Made by a program: the position numbers and the translations under genes
The notes under the pieces: generated by a model
The model's database searches: none
Told to the model about the DNA's origin: nothing
The model's input: only the letters and a program-made list of their open reading frames with translations
From: Clostridiales bacterium
GTDB taxonomy: Bacteria; Bacillota; Clostridia; Christensenellales; Pumilibacteraceae
NCBI GenBank assembly: GCA_022508445.1
Contig: JAFLVG010000002.1
Coordinates: 62,001 to 126,000, forward strand
Length of the DNA stretch: 64,000 nt
Direction of reading: 5' to 3'
Part shown: positions 58,201-64,000 of the stretch, piece after piece
Position numbering within the stretch: the first letter of the stretch is position 1
Layout: every line of letters starts with the position of its first letter

Positions 58201-60436
58201 AATTCCTGGAAGCGTCATCACAATCAACAGCGCGGCATTTGCAGGATGCTCATTGCTCGAAAGCGTAATCTTCGAGTCCGATAATGGCGGCGCAGGACTT
58301 GGCATTGCGTCGGGCTCCGGATCGACGAGCTTCAACCCCAGTCTAGCTCTCACAAATCGCGGTGTTTTCGGAGATTGTGTGTCGCTTAAAACCGTCGACC
58401 TTTCGACGAGAAGCGTAATTTACAACAGTCCTACAAATACGACATCCACATACGAAAAGAGACTGTCCAACTTCATCTTTGCGGATTGCACATCGCTGAC
58501 GTCTGTTGATCTGCCCACAAACACAATGCTTATAGGCACCGGATCGTTCTATAACTCCGGCTTGACGAGCTTTACCATAAACTCCGCGATGACCGGCTTA
58601 TCAAACAGCGCATTTGCGGAATGCAGCGATCTTGAAACGGTTGTGGTAAAGCCTGCCACATTAATCGCCGTAGCAGGCGGATCGAGTACCACGTCGATAA
58701 GTTCTTTGGGAGTATTCTACAACTGCACAGCCCTTAAATCGGTTGACTTTTCCACTCGTAACACTTACTACTTAGGTGCAACCACTACTAGCGGAACAAA
58801 TTACCAGGTAGGCGGATATTTGTTCTACGGCTGCAAGAATCTTGAAAGTGTCAAGTTCCCTTCGAACATTTCACAAATTCTTGCGTACGCGTTCTACGGT
58901 TGCACATCGCTTGCTGAAATCGACATCCCCGACAGCGTTACGATAATTAAGGAAAACGCATTCCGTGGTAGTGGTCTTGTTAACTTGAAACTCCCGGCAA
59001 GTCTTGATTGGGTTTACGAATCGGCGTTTAGAGACTGTAAGGCTCTTGTCAGCGTTCAGTTCCCCAATCCTTGTAGCATCAGGTATATAACCAAGTATGT
59101 ATTTATGGACTGCACGAGCTTGAAGTCGCTTTACATTCCGGCAGGCATCGGTCAAATCGGTGACGCGACATTCGCCGGCTGCACCGCCCTTGAAACCATC
59201 GAATTCGAAGAGAGTGCAACGCGCCTCTTAATTGCGACAGGTACAGGCACCGAGGGCGAGCAAAGAGGTATGTTCGCTGACTGCACTTCCTTGAAGACAG
59301 TTGACCTTTCGTCCATAAACTACACCAGATTCTGGTATACTAAATATCAGGGTGCCGGCGCTACTTTGAGCTGGTCGTATACGATCAACTCGGCTGTGCC
59401 GGAATACATGTTCTATAACTGCACAAACCTCGAATCCGTCAAGCTCGGTAACATAATGTGGTTCGGCGGTGGCTTCTCGAACAATCTCACGTATGCGGAC
59501 TTCTGCTTCGGCAACTGCACTAGCCTTAAAGAAGTGGAATTCCCCACGGAAGTTGATTTCCGACTTGGCGATACGTCGTTCTACAACTGTGGCTTCGAAG
59601 AGCTCACTATTCCGAGCAATATGGCAGGCATTGGTACCGGACCGTTTGCGGACAACAAGCAGCTCACCAAGCTTGTGGTGGAGCCCAACACGCTTTGCAC
59701 ATACATTAGAGGCTTCTCCGGCTGTGAAAAACTTGCGGAAGTGGAATTGCCTTACACCTTGAAGGGTGTTGACCTCAGTGCGTTTAAGGACTGCGTAAGT
59801 CTCAAAACAATTACTTTGCCCGTCGAGCTCGACTACATTGATTCAAACGCTTTCCAAGGCAGCGGACTTACGAGCATAACTATTCCGAGTGGCGTTAGAA
59901 TGTACAGCTATGCGTTTGCCGATTGTAAGGACCTTTCAAGCGTCGAGTTTGTCGGCACCATAGGCAACTTCGGCTGGCACTTATTTGAAAACTGCACAGC
60001 GCTTACCGAGATTACCCTTCCTAACGACATAACGTACATTCCGCAGTATGCGTTCTACGGTTGCTCCGCTTTGACAACGCTCGTCATTCCGGCAACCGTT
60101 ACCGAAATAGGCGACTTCGCGTTTGCCGACTGCACTTCGCTCACCGAAATCATCATACCCGAAGCGGTCGAAGAGATGGGTGATTACGTGTTCCAGGGTT
60201 GGACATCCGCTCAGACGATTTACATCGAGACGCATCAAATCGCTCCTTTGGGTTGGTCTGAGTACTGGAACTACAATTCGAAACAGGTCGAAATCACTCC
60301 CGAGTTACCGCCCGAAGATGGTGACGACCAAGAAGATGTTGAGCCCGAGTATGAGATTCAGCCCGACGGTGTGTGCGGTGCCAGAATCGAGTGGGGGTAC
60401 ACCCGTCCCAATCCCGACACTCAGATAACCGCATAA
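49220..60436 (+). CDS. Giant (3738 aa) lipoprotein with InlB-like N-terminal repeats and BspA/LRR_5 leucine-rich repeats
   Basis: Lipobox-like ISIACGNSN; FDVGAGASAVESVKVVNGKKLARPATPTNGAMEFIGWYKD; dozens of IGDYAFAGCTSLTSVTIP units. RBS GGAGG upstream. Confidence 0.92.
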   Translation: MKRPRLLYIIIVAVVALIGAISIACGNSNPKKVKEGPETGIYYYDAEDGEYLITLKSGDVVTLITTETDKTGKYTVSGNNLTFKFTDEQYTAVLNNDILIVSMGEDEAELRFTKKITYTVTFDVGAGASAVESVKVVNGKKLARPATPTNGAMEFIGWYKDKEYTTPFIFESDTITGNTTLYARWVQPVFGQSEFTVDFDLNYETDETVESKKTIGGKLYDLPVPPRDGYSFRNWWVMCDGEYSYRVTEDTVFAENTTVYAMWQSTETSSKLATPIVDVTSNGISWGSNANARTFRVTVKGPDGETLINEDRGSTTMDLPFSEWAAGQYTISVTAISASGNTANNSDPAIRKYNNKALARVSLFTVVEPSTLIYNAVEGAEKYIISVNCGDSNHVHSAFDNGLLTSFNFVNCKMQDGGIKFTITATAEGKAKSVSEPYVYKRTLESVVGLHFDAATEEVVWNSVANAAGYTVLLSCENDAHDHNVRIDVGNKTSVSIKEYESCDGDITVKVTPYTKGYISPVPAELTVQKTTLAAPSNIRIVGSMLTWDGDNNATSYAIYVGGSTYTSATTSFDLQQADSTTWVTGTDYQIRVMSVGSGVYTSSLWSDVVDARYYAMYSSLTYNGGVVSWRRVIGVVSYNVKVNNGEAVSITDGSNNANVRLTQEGVNTISVNFVDKDGTVSDWATITVVAHAIEFDLRGAIGDVPTQYYAVGDKLYLPVKTDMEKTGYVFSGWYTTPTGPDGMGALYDDEYFIGTGGFVLYAYWKPEIYEITFDYNGGLLGVATGNVIYRQEYTWPIAEPADTSSVFIGWFSDRYGFEIQYTDENGNSLSRWNITRGMTVYACWASIFSFEKLSNGTYRISKDSTYFAGHAPDELTIPATYQGINDSRPISVTEIGSTSFTNSSMLKKVRIPNTIKYVDTNAFSGSNNIEAFEIYDAGSSAPTYSAIDGVLYHDALNDFGVITSKELLIYPRAKIGDFVMPSGVTLLPLRSLYYVKANKITIPATVTTIERNAFYYCDVSEIEFEFAGNVEEGGTVQPLIIYEEAFYYCSKLKKIVIPARLSSFNPLVFKNCNAFEAIEVEPASKNYSSVDGYLCNAAGDTILYCPTNAVVGELKLPARINKIGERAFAANTKITSVVFPANLIEIYDYAFSKCTQLESVTFDKALIGMKAKIGDYAFEGCTKLATVDFSESAVVKIGHYAFTGCTAIASITFPSSLTEIGQYAFNGCTKLETVEFEESEGSLLIDDAAFNGCTKITEITIPKHVTHIGEGVFAGCTKLATILVDEENMHYETWEGVLFSKGFEEMLFYPLGKTDSFTLPSQVKTLGARLFKNNTSISGITIHSNVTSIGDEAFMGCTGLKEVIIEDGDRELTIGAGAFEGCTNLTKITMANRIKVISDRMFYNNSKLAEFDMPDYVTSIGENAFYNTVINEITIPATVYELGYRAFYNAKKLVTVTFENAPEVEGDGEEEDESIVYADTLEVKENANYLAETFSSCSALTTVTLPTRLTSIGNSMFVSCTSLKSIYINNTVTYIGSKAFSGCTALTTVEFQEGGSKTLELAAAVPNTTPTTATGIFSGCTLLSSINLPNRIEYIPAYMFYNCRSLASITIPNSVKSTLNSDGTVIINALEKGAFQSCTGLVTVSFAKGNENAVTIGGSVFSGCSKLTTLNLPKGLTYAVIKAKGENDADIYVHDYYNIFGTDALLSCSLFNTITVEEGGKYYAVDGILYYKKTETVNDSEDDTVEGAVAAVDDGDGSDVTGEGATTKVLVNEAVYCPIGRTKAVVIPYDVTSINARAFFKAWNITSFAFQETPEDKEEVDLVINDGTDEITTGAFNQFIGITSITLPRRLTYIGDYAFYNCSMLQILTFPEDSRVKRIGNYAFSKCTNIRSVVIPAATETIGDYAFAGNVRTSSFTFAEDSQLKSIGSGAFSENVFTSIVIPNSVTTLGSGLFSGSSVRSVVLPSSLADIDTGIFAGCDTLTDISITGNSKIYIEDSVVYNAEKTALLYYPTNKPDKSYTVRTGTYAIYEGAFANNKYLEEITIPNTVDLIGEGAFYGSMKLTTVNFEADNDTTKNMSLNVGSSGDAMGAFQNCEVLQNVNLPQRTVGLGQYAFSGCVSLSNLTIHKNAPIQQINANVFNNAGSGTLALPDAVETIASNAFTGSLFSEITFGRGLKTIAANAFDGSGITKVVLPSSLESIGASAFANCENLESAEIKLNSTKNLTITTNTSTLVTSYGKYGTFYNCPNLRTATIASNGTLPYYMFYLCPSLATLTITGDATISGYLCYQLDGLKKVEIAKTVKQIGQYAFYECHNLGKHISETCPDEECAGASAHGFVFTGSGDSKLTTLGNYAFQSTAISSFVIPSSVTSVGTYLFKNNTALTSVTIPTKSFASINTQMFYGCTSLSNVTFDNSGTGDRKLVTVGSASFYGCTNLKSIDLTGFTTINNSTSTTNSAFYNAGLTSVTIPDSMTSLGAYAFYGSALTTITIPTDNDGLTTTGSYTFTNCTSLQTVTFTGKGTKLTTIGDYSFQGCTSLKSIVFPTGLTTIGSNSFANSGLTTVVLAGTVTSIDSQAFKGCAIKEFRINGASGAYVMSDDGKALLNASREILIRYTGSESSYTIPAGIKTIDAYAFYGCTTLEEITFNEDLETIGTYAFAYTTALTDVELPDSLTLIDTYAFAYSGITGITFGSELKTISNYAFNYCENLEEITFNDKLETIGSYAFAYTTALTDVELPDSLTQLNTYAFEYSGLTDVKFGTGLEVISNYAFYHCESLLSVNIPGSVKSIGATTSLTTASYAFAYCYSLQTVTLNSGLEWIGGVAFMECTSLNSIFIPASVKTIGRAAFAGCSALNSVTLEASENKLDIVYGTAATSTSRGAFADCTSLTEIDLSHRPLDCYNTSTYYDRLCDYLFSGCTNLETVTLPDNITSIGTGAFQNCLYLEEAPMTDIITTINNYAFYGSGINKAELPDTLKTIGSYAFMDCKLLEKIIIPGSVITINSAAFAGCSLLESVIFESDNGGAGLGIASGSGSTSFNPSLALTNRGVFGDCVSLKTVDLSTRSVIYNSPTNTTSTYEKRLSNFIFADCTSLTSVDLPTNTMLIGTGSFYNSGLTSFTINSAMTGLSNSAFAECSDLETVVVKPATLIAVAGGSSTTSISSLGVFYNCTALKSVDFSTRNTYYLGATTTSGTNYQVGGYLFYGCKNLESVKFPSNISQILAYAFYGCTSLAEIDIPDSVTIIKENAFRGSGLVNLKLPASLDWVYESAFRDCKALVSVQFPNPCSIRYITKYVFMDCTSLKSLYIPAGIGQIGDATFAGCTALETIEFEESATRLLIATGTGTEGEQRGMFADCTSLKTVDLSSINYTRFWYTKYQGAGATLSWSYTINSAVPEYMFYNCTNLESVKLGNIMWFGGGFSNNLTYADFCFGNCTSLKEVEFPTEVDFRLGDTSFYNCGFEELTIPSNMAGIGTGPFADNKQLTKLVVEPNTLCTYIRGFSGCEKLAEVELPYTLKGVDLSAFKDCVSLKTITLPVELDYIDSNAFQGSGLTSITIPSGVRMYSYAFADCKDLSSVEFVGTIGNFGWHLFENCTALTEITLPNDITYIPQYAFYGCSALTTLVIPATVTEIGDFAFADCTSLTEIIIPEAVEEMGDYVFQGWTSAQTIYIETHQIAPLGWSEYWNYNSKQVEITPELPPEDGDDQEDVEPEYEIQPDGVCGARIEWGYTRPNPDTQITA
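57146..57553 (+). repeat. Near-identical tandem duplication (2 x 204 bp, 68 codons) within the giant BspA-like gene
   Basis: EEITFNEDLETIGTYAFAYTTALTDVELPDSLTLIDTYAFAYSG... and EEITFNDKLETIGSYAFAYTTALTDVELPDSLTQLNTYAFEYSG...; starts at 57146 and 57350. Confidence 0.85.
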
Positions 60437-60638
60437 GTCGCAGTTACAATTGCCTGCCTTTCGGAGAGCGAATGGCAGGCAATTGTTAATAACGTTTTGG
60501 CGACTTTATTCGGTTTTGTATGTTTTTCGTCGTCACAACCTTATGGATGTTGTACTTTTAAAGAAACATATATGGGTCTTTACTTCATATAATATATCAT
60601 ATTAGTATAAATCGGTTTAAAATATACTATAAATACGC

Positions 60639-60667
60639 TTGACATTACTCTCGCGTTGTGTTATAAT
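60639..60667 (+). promoter_or_regulatory. Promoter of MoxR/DUF58 operon
   Basis: TTGACA (60639-60644), 17-bp spacer, TATAAT (60662-60667). Confidence 0.8.
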
Positions 60668-60683
60668 GAACCAAGCATTCGAC

Positions 60684-60716
60684 AAAGGCGTCGCAATCTA
60701 TTTTGCGGTGCCTTTT
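60684..60716 (+). terminator. Leader terminator/attenuator-like hairpin (copy 2)
   Basis: AAAGGC-GT-CGCAA-TCTATT-TTGCG-GT-GCCTTTT, same architecture as 49154-49194. Confidence 0.6.
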
Positions 60717-60762
60717 ATATAGCCTTTTTTATGGGTTCGATTGCCGAAATATTAGCAGTCGT

Positions 60763-60776
60763 GTGTACATGTACAC
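60763..60776. promoter_or_regulatory. 14-bp perfect palindrome, possible operator
   Basis: GTGTACATGTACAC in the leader of the MoxR operon. Confidence 0.4.
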
Positions 60777-60829
60777 TTTAAGCTCACATCGTGGTTGTAA
60801 ATTACTTTAATCACGCAACAGCAACCCAC

Positions 60830-60849
60830 GAATCCGCTTATGCGGATTC
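60830..60849 (+). promoter_or_regulatory. Leader hairpin upstream of RBS
   Basis: GAATCCGC-TTAT-GCGGATTC, perfect 8-bp stem about 30 nt before the RBS. Confidence 0.5.
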
Positions 60850-60886
60850 TCCGAAAACTTATAATAAATAGGACAGGAGGTACAAA

Positions 60887-62047
60887 ATGGACAGTAAAAA
60901 AGTTTTCGACAAGTATTATTCAAGACTGGCTAAGGAATCAATCATCAAATCGATTCTGTGCAGCGCGGCTATCGGTTTGGGATTGGCGTTTGCGCTCGCA
61001 CTCGTATTTTGGTTTATCGATTTCGAGTTCTTTTGGATTTCGGTATTAATCGGCGTAGCGGTTGCGGCTTCGTTGTTGCCGCTGTTCTATTATAAGCGCT
61101 TCCGTCCCACTACCAGGGCTGTTGCGCACAGAATAGACAGACTCGGTTTGGAAGAGCGCATCATCACAATGACAGAGCTCGAAAACGACGACTCGTATAT
61201 TGCAATGCGCCAGCGCGAGGACGCCAAGGCTGCAATTGCTGCGGTCACGAATCGTACTATAAAGCTCTCTGTTCCCAGAAATATGCTTGCCGTCACTGTT
61301 GCGGTTTTAGTGGCATGCTTGGCAATGGTGTTGATTAATATTTTCAGCGTAGTAGGAATTATGCCTAAGGCGAGTGAAATTATCGATCAAATAACGTCGG
61401 GCGAAGAGCAATATTATACCGTATCATATATTTGCTACGGCGAAGGCTACATTGAGGGCGACGAAGAGCAGGTTGTCGCTATCGGCGAATCCACAGAGAT
61501 GGTTGTCGCAGTTGCGGACGACGGATATTATTTTGACGGTTGGCATGTTTTCATCGGTTGGTCTATCGAAGAAGTAAACGATTTTTTGGCTGAGGGTTGG
61601 CTTGCCTATCCGTCAATGTGGAACGATGAAATCCCCGTGCCCGAAAGAATCGAAGAAAACGTCATCGACAATATGACGGTTGTGGCCGTGTTCAGAAAAA
61701 TGGGAGACCCAGGCGATGACGGTGAACCCGGCGACGGCGAACCCGGCGACGGCGAGCCCGGAGATGAGGGCGAGCCCGGAGATGGTAGCGGCGACGGAAT
61801 GCCGGGCGATCCCGATAACGGCAACAACGGAAATAATGGTCAGTCCGATAATAACGGCGCAGGTGAAGGCGGCGGCGCAGGCGACGGCAAAAACATTCAG
61901 GACAATACGCACCTTGACGGCGAAACCCCGATTGACGCTTTCTATCAAGAGTATTTGGAGCTCGCTATGAAAATGCTTGCCGAGGGCAAGGAGTTGCCGG
62001 AGGACCTTCGCAGAATTATCGAGGCGTATTTCGGCGGCATGCTGTAA
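60887..62047 (+). CDS. Membrane protein with InlB-like segment and collagen-like GEPGD linker, first gene of MoxR operon
   Basis: Two N-terminal TMs, a third TM (NMLAVTVAVLVACLAMVLINIFSVVG), VSYICYGEGYIEGDEEQVVAIGESTEMVVAVADDGYYFDGWHVF, then GDDGEPGDGEPGDGEPGDEGEPGDG. Confidence 0.75.
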   Translation: MDSKKVFDKYYSRLAKESIIKSILCSAAIGLGLAFALALVFWFIDFEFFWISVLIGVAVAASLLPLFYYKRFRPTTRAVAHRIDRLGLEERIITMTELENDDSYIAMRQREDAKAAIAAVTNRTIKLSVPRNMLAVTVAVLVACLAMVLINIFSVVGIMPKASEIIDQITSGEEQYYTVSYICYGEGYIEGDEEQVVAIGESTEMVVAVADDGYYFDGWHVFIGWSIEEVNDFLAEGWLAYPSMWNDEIPVPERIEENVIDNMTVVAVFRKMGDPGDDGEPGDGEPGDGEPGDEGEPGDGSGDGMPGDPDNGNNGNNGQSDNNGAGEGGGAGDGKNIQDNTHLDGETPIDAFYQEYLELAMKMLAEGKELPEDLRRIIEAYFGGML

Positions 62048-62089
62048 ATCTTACTGATTTAGCTTATTACTTTTTTGAGGTATTTTTAA

Positions 62090-63235
62090 ATGGTTACGGA
62101 AAAAGATGTCATGCATTTCAGCGAACAGTGCAAGAAGATATTTGCACAGGTCGAGCGCGACGTTATCGGTCAAAAAGAGGTAGTCGAAGGAACGATTATC
62201 GCCATGATAGCAGGTGGTAATGTCTTGCTCGAAGGTGTTCCGGGCGTTGGCAAAACGCGTTTGGTGCGTTCCTTGGGCAGGGTATTCAACCTTCCTTTCT
62301 CGCGTATTCAGTTCACTCCCGACTTGATGCCTGCGGACGTCACGGGTACCAATATCGTTGTCAAAGACGCGGCAGGCAATTCGAGCTTTCAGTTCCAGGC
62401 CGGTCCCGTTTTCAGCAACATCATTTTGGCTGACGAGATTAACCGTGCAACGCCCAAAACTCAGTCTGCTTTGCTCGAAGCCATGCAAGAGCATACCGTA
62501 ACCGTTATGGGTGTTTCCAGAAAACTGAACGAGCCGTTCTTTGTTCTTGCGACTCAAAACCCGATAGAGCAAGACGGTACGTATCCGTTGCCCGAAGCAC
62601 AGATGGACCGCTTTATGTTCAAGCTCATCGTCAAGAATCCCAGTCTTGACGAGTTGATGGACATTGTTAATATGACGCAAAAGACAATGGCAGAGGTCGC
62701 GGACTCCGTTTGTACAGGCGAAGAGCTTTTGCGCATGCGTGTGACCGCCAATGCAATACCTGTTGCAGAGCCGGTCATGCGTTACGCTATGATGCTTTGT
62801 TCGGCCACGCACCCCGACAGCGAATGCGCGTCGGAGACTGCGAAGAAGTACGTGCGTCTCGGCGCCAGCCCTCGTGCCGGCCAAGCGCTCATATCTGCCG
62901 CCAAAGTTAAGGCTTTGCTTCAAGGCAGATTTAATGTCGCGTACAGCGATGTCAATGAGCTTGCTTATGCAGTTTTACGCCATCGTATGAAGCTTAATTT
63001 CGAAGCGATTGCCGAGCGTGTTACTCCCGATCAAATCATTGAGCTTATCATAGGTGAGCTGGGTAAAAAATACGATATTTCCACAAGCTATAAGACGTTA
63101 ACCAAAGAACCCGTTGCGACCGACGCCGATTCTGACAGTGTTGTCGAAGACAACGCAGAGTCCGTTGTTGCGGAAGCCGATGTTCAAGAGGAAGACTCCA
63201 AGAAAAAATCCAAGCGGAGAAATGCTAAAAAATAA
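62090..63235 (+). CDS. MoxR-family AAA+ ATPase
   Basis: IGQKEVVEGTIIAMIAGGNVLLEGVPGVGKTRLVRSLGRVF; ILADEINRATPKTQSALLEAMQE; LATQNPIEQDGTYPLPEAQMDRFMFKL. Confidence 0.95.
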   Translation: MVTEKDVMHFSEQCKKIFAQVERDVIGQKEVVEGTIIAMIAGGNVLLEGVPGVGKTRLVRSLGRVFNLPFSRIQFTPDLMPADVTGTNIVVKDAAGNSSFQFQAGPVFSNIILADEINRATPKTQSALLEAMQEHTVTVMGVSRKLNEPFFVLATQNPIEQDGTYPLPEAQMDRFMFKLIVKNPSLDELMDIVNMTQKTMAEVADSVCTGEELLRMRVTANAIPVAEPVMRYAMMLCSATHPDSECASETAKKYVRLGASPRAGQALISAAKVKALLQGRFNVAYSDVNELAYAVLRHRMKLNFEAIAERVTPDQIIELIIGELGKKYDISTSYKTLTKEPVATDADSDSVVEDNAESVVAEADVQEEDSKKKSKRRNAKK

Positions 63236-64000
63236 TGAAGGTCTCTTACTTAAATGACGACTTTTTCAGTCGGTTAGAGACTTTGGCTTTGAATTTGCGC
63301 ACGGATTTGTCCGGTTTTTTCGGCGGCAAACATCTTGTTCGCACTTACGGTCAAACCGTCGAATTTGCCGATTACCGAGAATACATGCTCGGTGACGATA
63401 TAAGACGTATCGATTGGAACTTATACAGTCGTTTTGAAAAGTATTTTATCAAGTTATTTACTGACGAAAGGCAAATGCATACGCATGTCTATTTGGACTG
63501 CTCTGCTTCGATGAGTAAAGCCAATCCCGAAAAGGCGGCCTATGCCGTAGGCGTTGCCGCGGCGTTGGGGTTTTTGTCCGTACACAATATGGACAAGCTT
63601 TCGTATAGAATTGTTCAAGGCGATAGAGTGCAAGATCCTTTTGGAACAATCGTCGGGAAGAATACATTTTTTAAAGCAGTACGTGACTTGGAAAATCTGG
63701 ATTTCGACGGAGATTCGGATTTACTTTCTGCTATCAAAAGCGATGTCAATATAGGTTCTAACGACGGACTCACTGTTATTATTTCGGATTTCTTTACAGA
63801 GTGCGATTGGAAAAAAGCGGTTGACTATTTACGCTTTAAAAAGCGTCAAGTGTTGTTAGTTCAAGTTCTTTCTCCCGAGGAGATCGATCCCACCTACGAA
63901 GGGCGCGTCAATATGATAGACGCCGAAGCTATGGATATCGCGGATGAGAGAAACATGAAAATGAACATCACACGCAGTATGCGTTTGGCGTATGCGGAAG
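63235..64000 (+). CDS. DUF58 domain protein (3' end outside window)
   Basis: ATG 63235 overlaps the moxR stop (TAATG); MKVSYLNDDFFSRLETLALNLRTDLSGFFGGKHLVRTYGQTVEFADYREYMLGDDIRRIDWNLYSRFEKYFIKLF... Missing from track because it runs off the window. Confidence 0.9.
   Translation, partial: MKVSYLNDDFFSRLETLALNLRTDLSGFFGGKHLVRTYGQTVEFADYREYMLGDDIRRIDWNLYSRFEKYFIKLFTDERQMHTHVYLDCSASMSKANPEKAAYAVGVAAALGFLSVHNMDKLSYRIVQGDRVQDPFGTIVGKNTFFKAVRDLENLDFDGDSDLLSAIKSDVNIGSNDGLTVIISDFFTECDWKKAVDYLRFKKRQVLLVQVLSPEEIDPTYEGRVNMIDAEAMDIADERNMKMNITRSMRLAYAE

Noticed and set aside
52700-60200. Dense regularly spaced repeats that could suggest CRISPR or satellite DNA
   Set aside because: They are in-frame LRR_5 codon repeats inside one ORF; spacing and sequence follow protein periodicity.
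49220-60436. Possible diversity-generating retroelement acting on the LRR loops
   Set aside because: No reverse transcriptase ORF or template repeat is visible in the window; loop variation is length-changing and not obviously adenine-directed.
1-64000. tRNA, rRNA or CRISPR loci
   Set aside because: Read through intergenic regions on both strands; no convincing tRNA cloverleaf with T-arm consensus, no rRNA, no CRISPR repeats or cas genes were seen. A tRNAscan/Infernal run would be decisive.

Overview
This 64 kb window appears to come from a low-to-mid GC Gram-positive (Clostridia-like) genome; that lineage is inferred from gene content and codon style, not from a marker gene. Positions 1 to about 16.7 kb are the right part of an integrative conjugative element. 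It carries a VirD4/TraG coupling protein, a short VirB2-like pilin, a VirB6/TrbL-like channel protein, a VirB4 ATPase with a PrgI/VirB3-like N-terminus, two repetitive surface proteins, a TnpV-like/small-protein module, and a cassette of three large serine recombinase genes. The middle recombinase lacks the catalytic domain. Next to this end is a solitary Mrr-like restriction endonuclease. Positions 17.9-20.7 kb hold a lipoprotein, a MalY/PatB aminotransferase and a DUF3737-like protein. Positions 21-44.8 kb hold secreted InlB-like, BspA/LRR and subtilase proteins followed by an oppABCDF peptide transporter with unusual charged extensions. Positions 45-49 kb are metabolic or housekeeping genes (esterase, O-antigen-ligase-like, Mrp, DNA glycosylase). 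Positions 49-60.4 kb are one 3738-aa BspA-type lipoprotein. The window ends in a MoxR/DUF58 operon. Most notable observations: (i) the 979-aa conjugation-locus surface protein ends in a domain about 45% identical, over about 40 aligned residues by eye, to the pilin encoded 4 kb upstream, suggesting an adhesin fused to a conjugative pilin; (ii) a strongly structured RNA/DNA element upstream of the recombinase cassette; (iii) two matching promoter plus leader-hairpin units before the giant BspA gene and the MoxR operon; (iv) complementary charged extensions in OppC, OppD and OppF. All product names come from motif recognition by eye; no database search was run.
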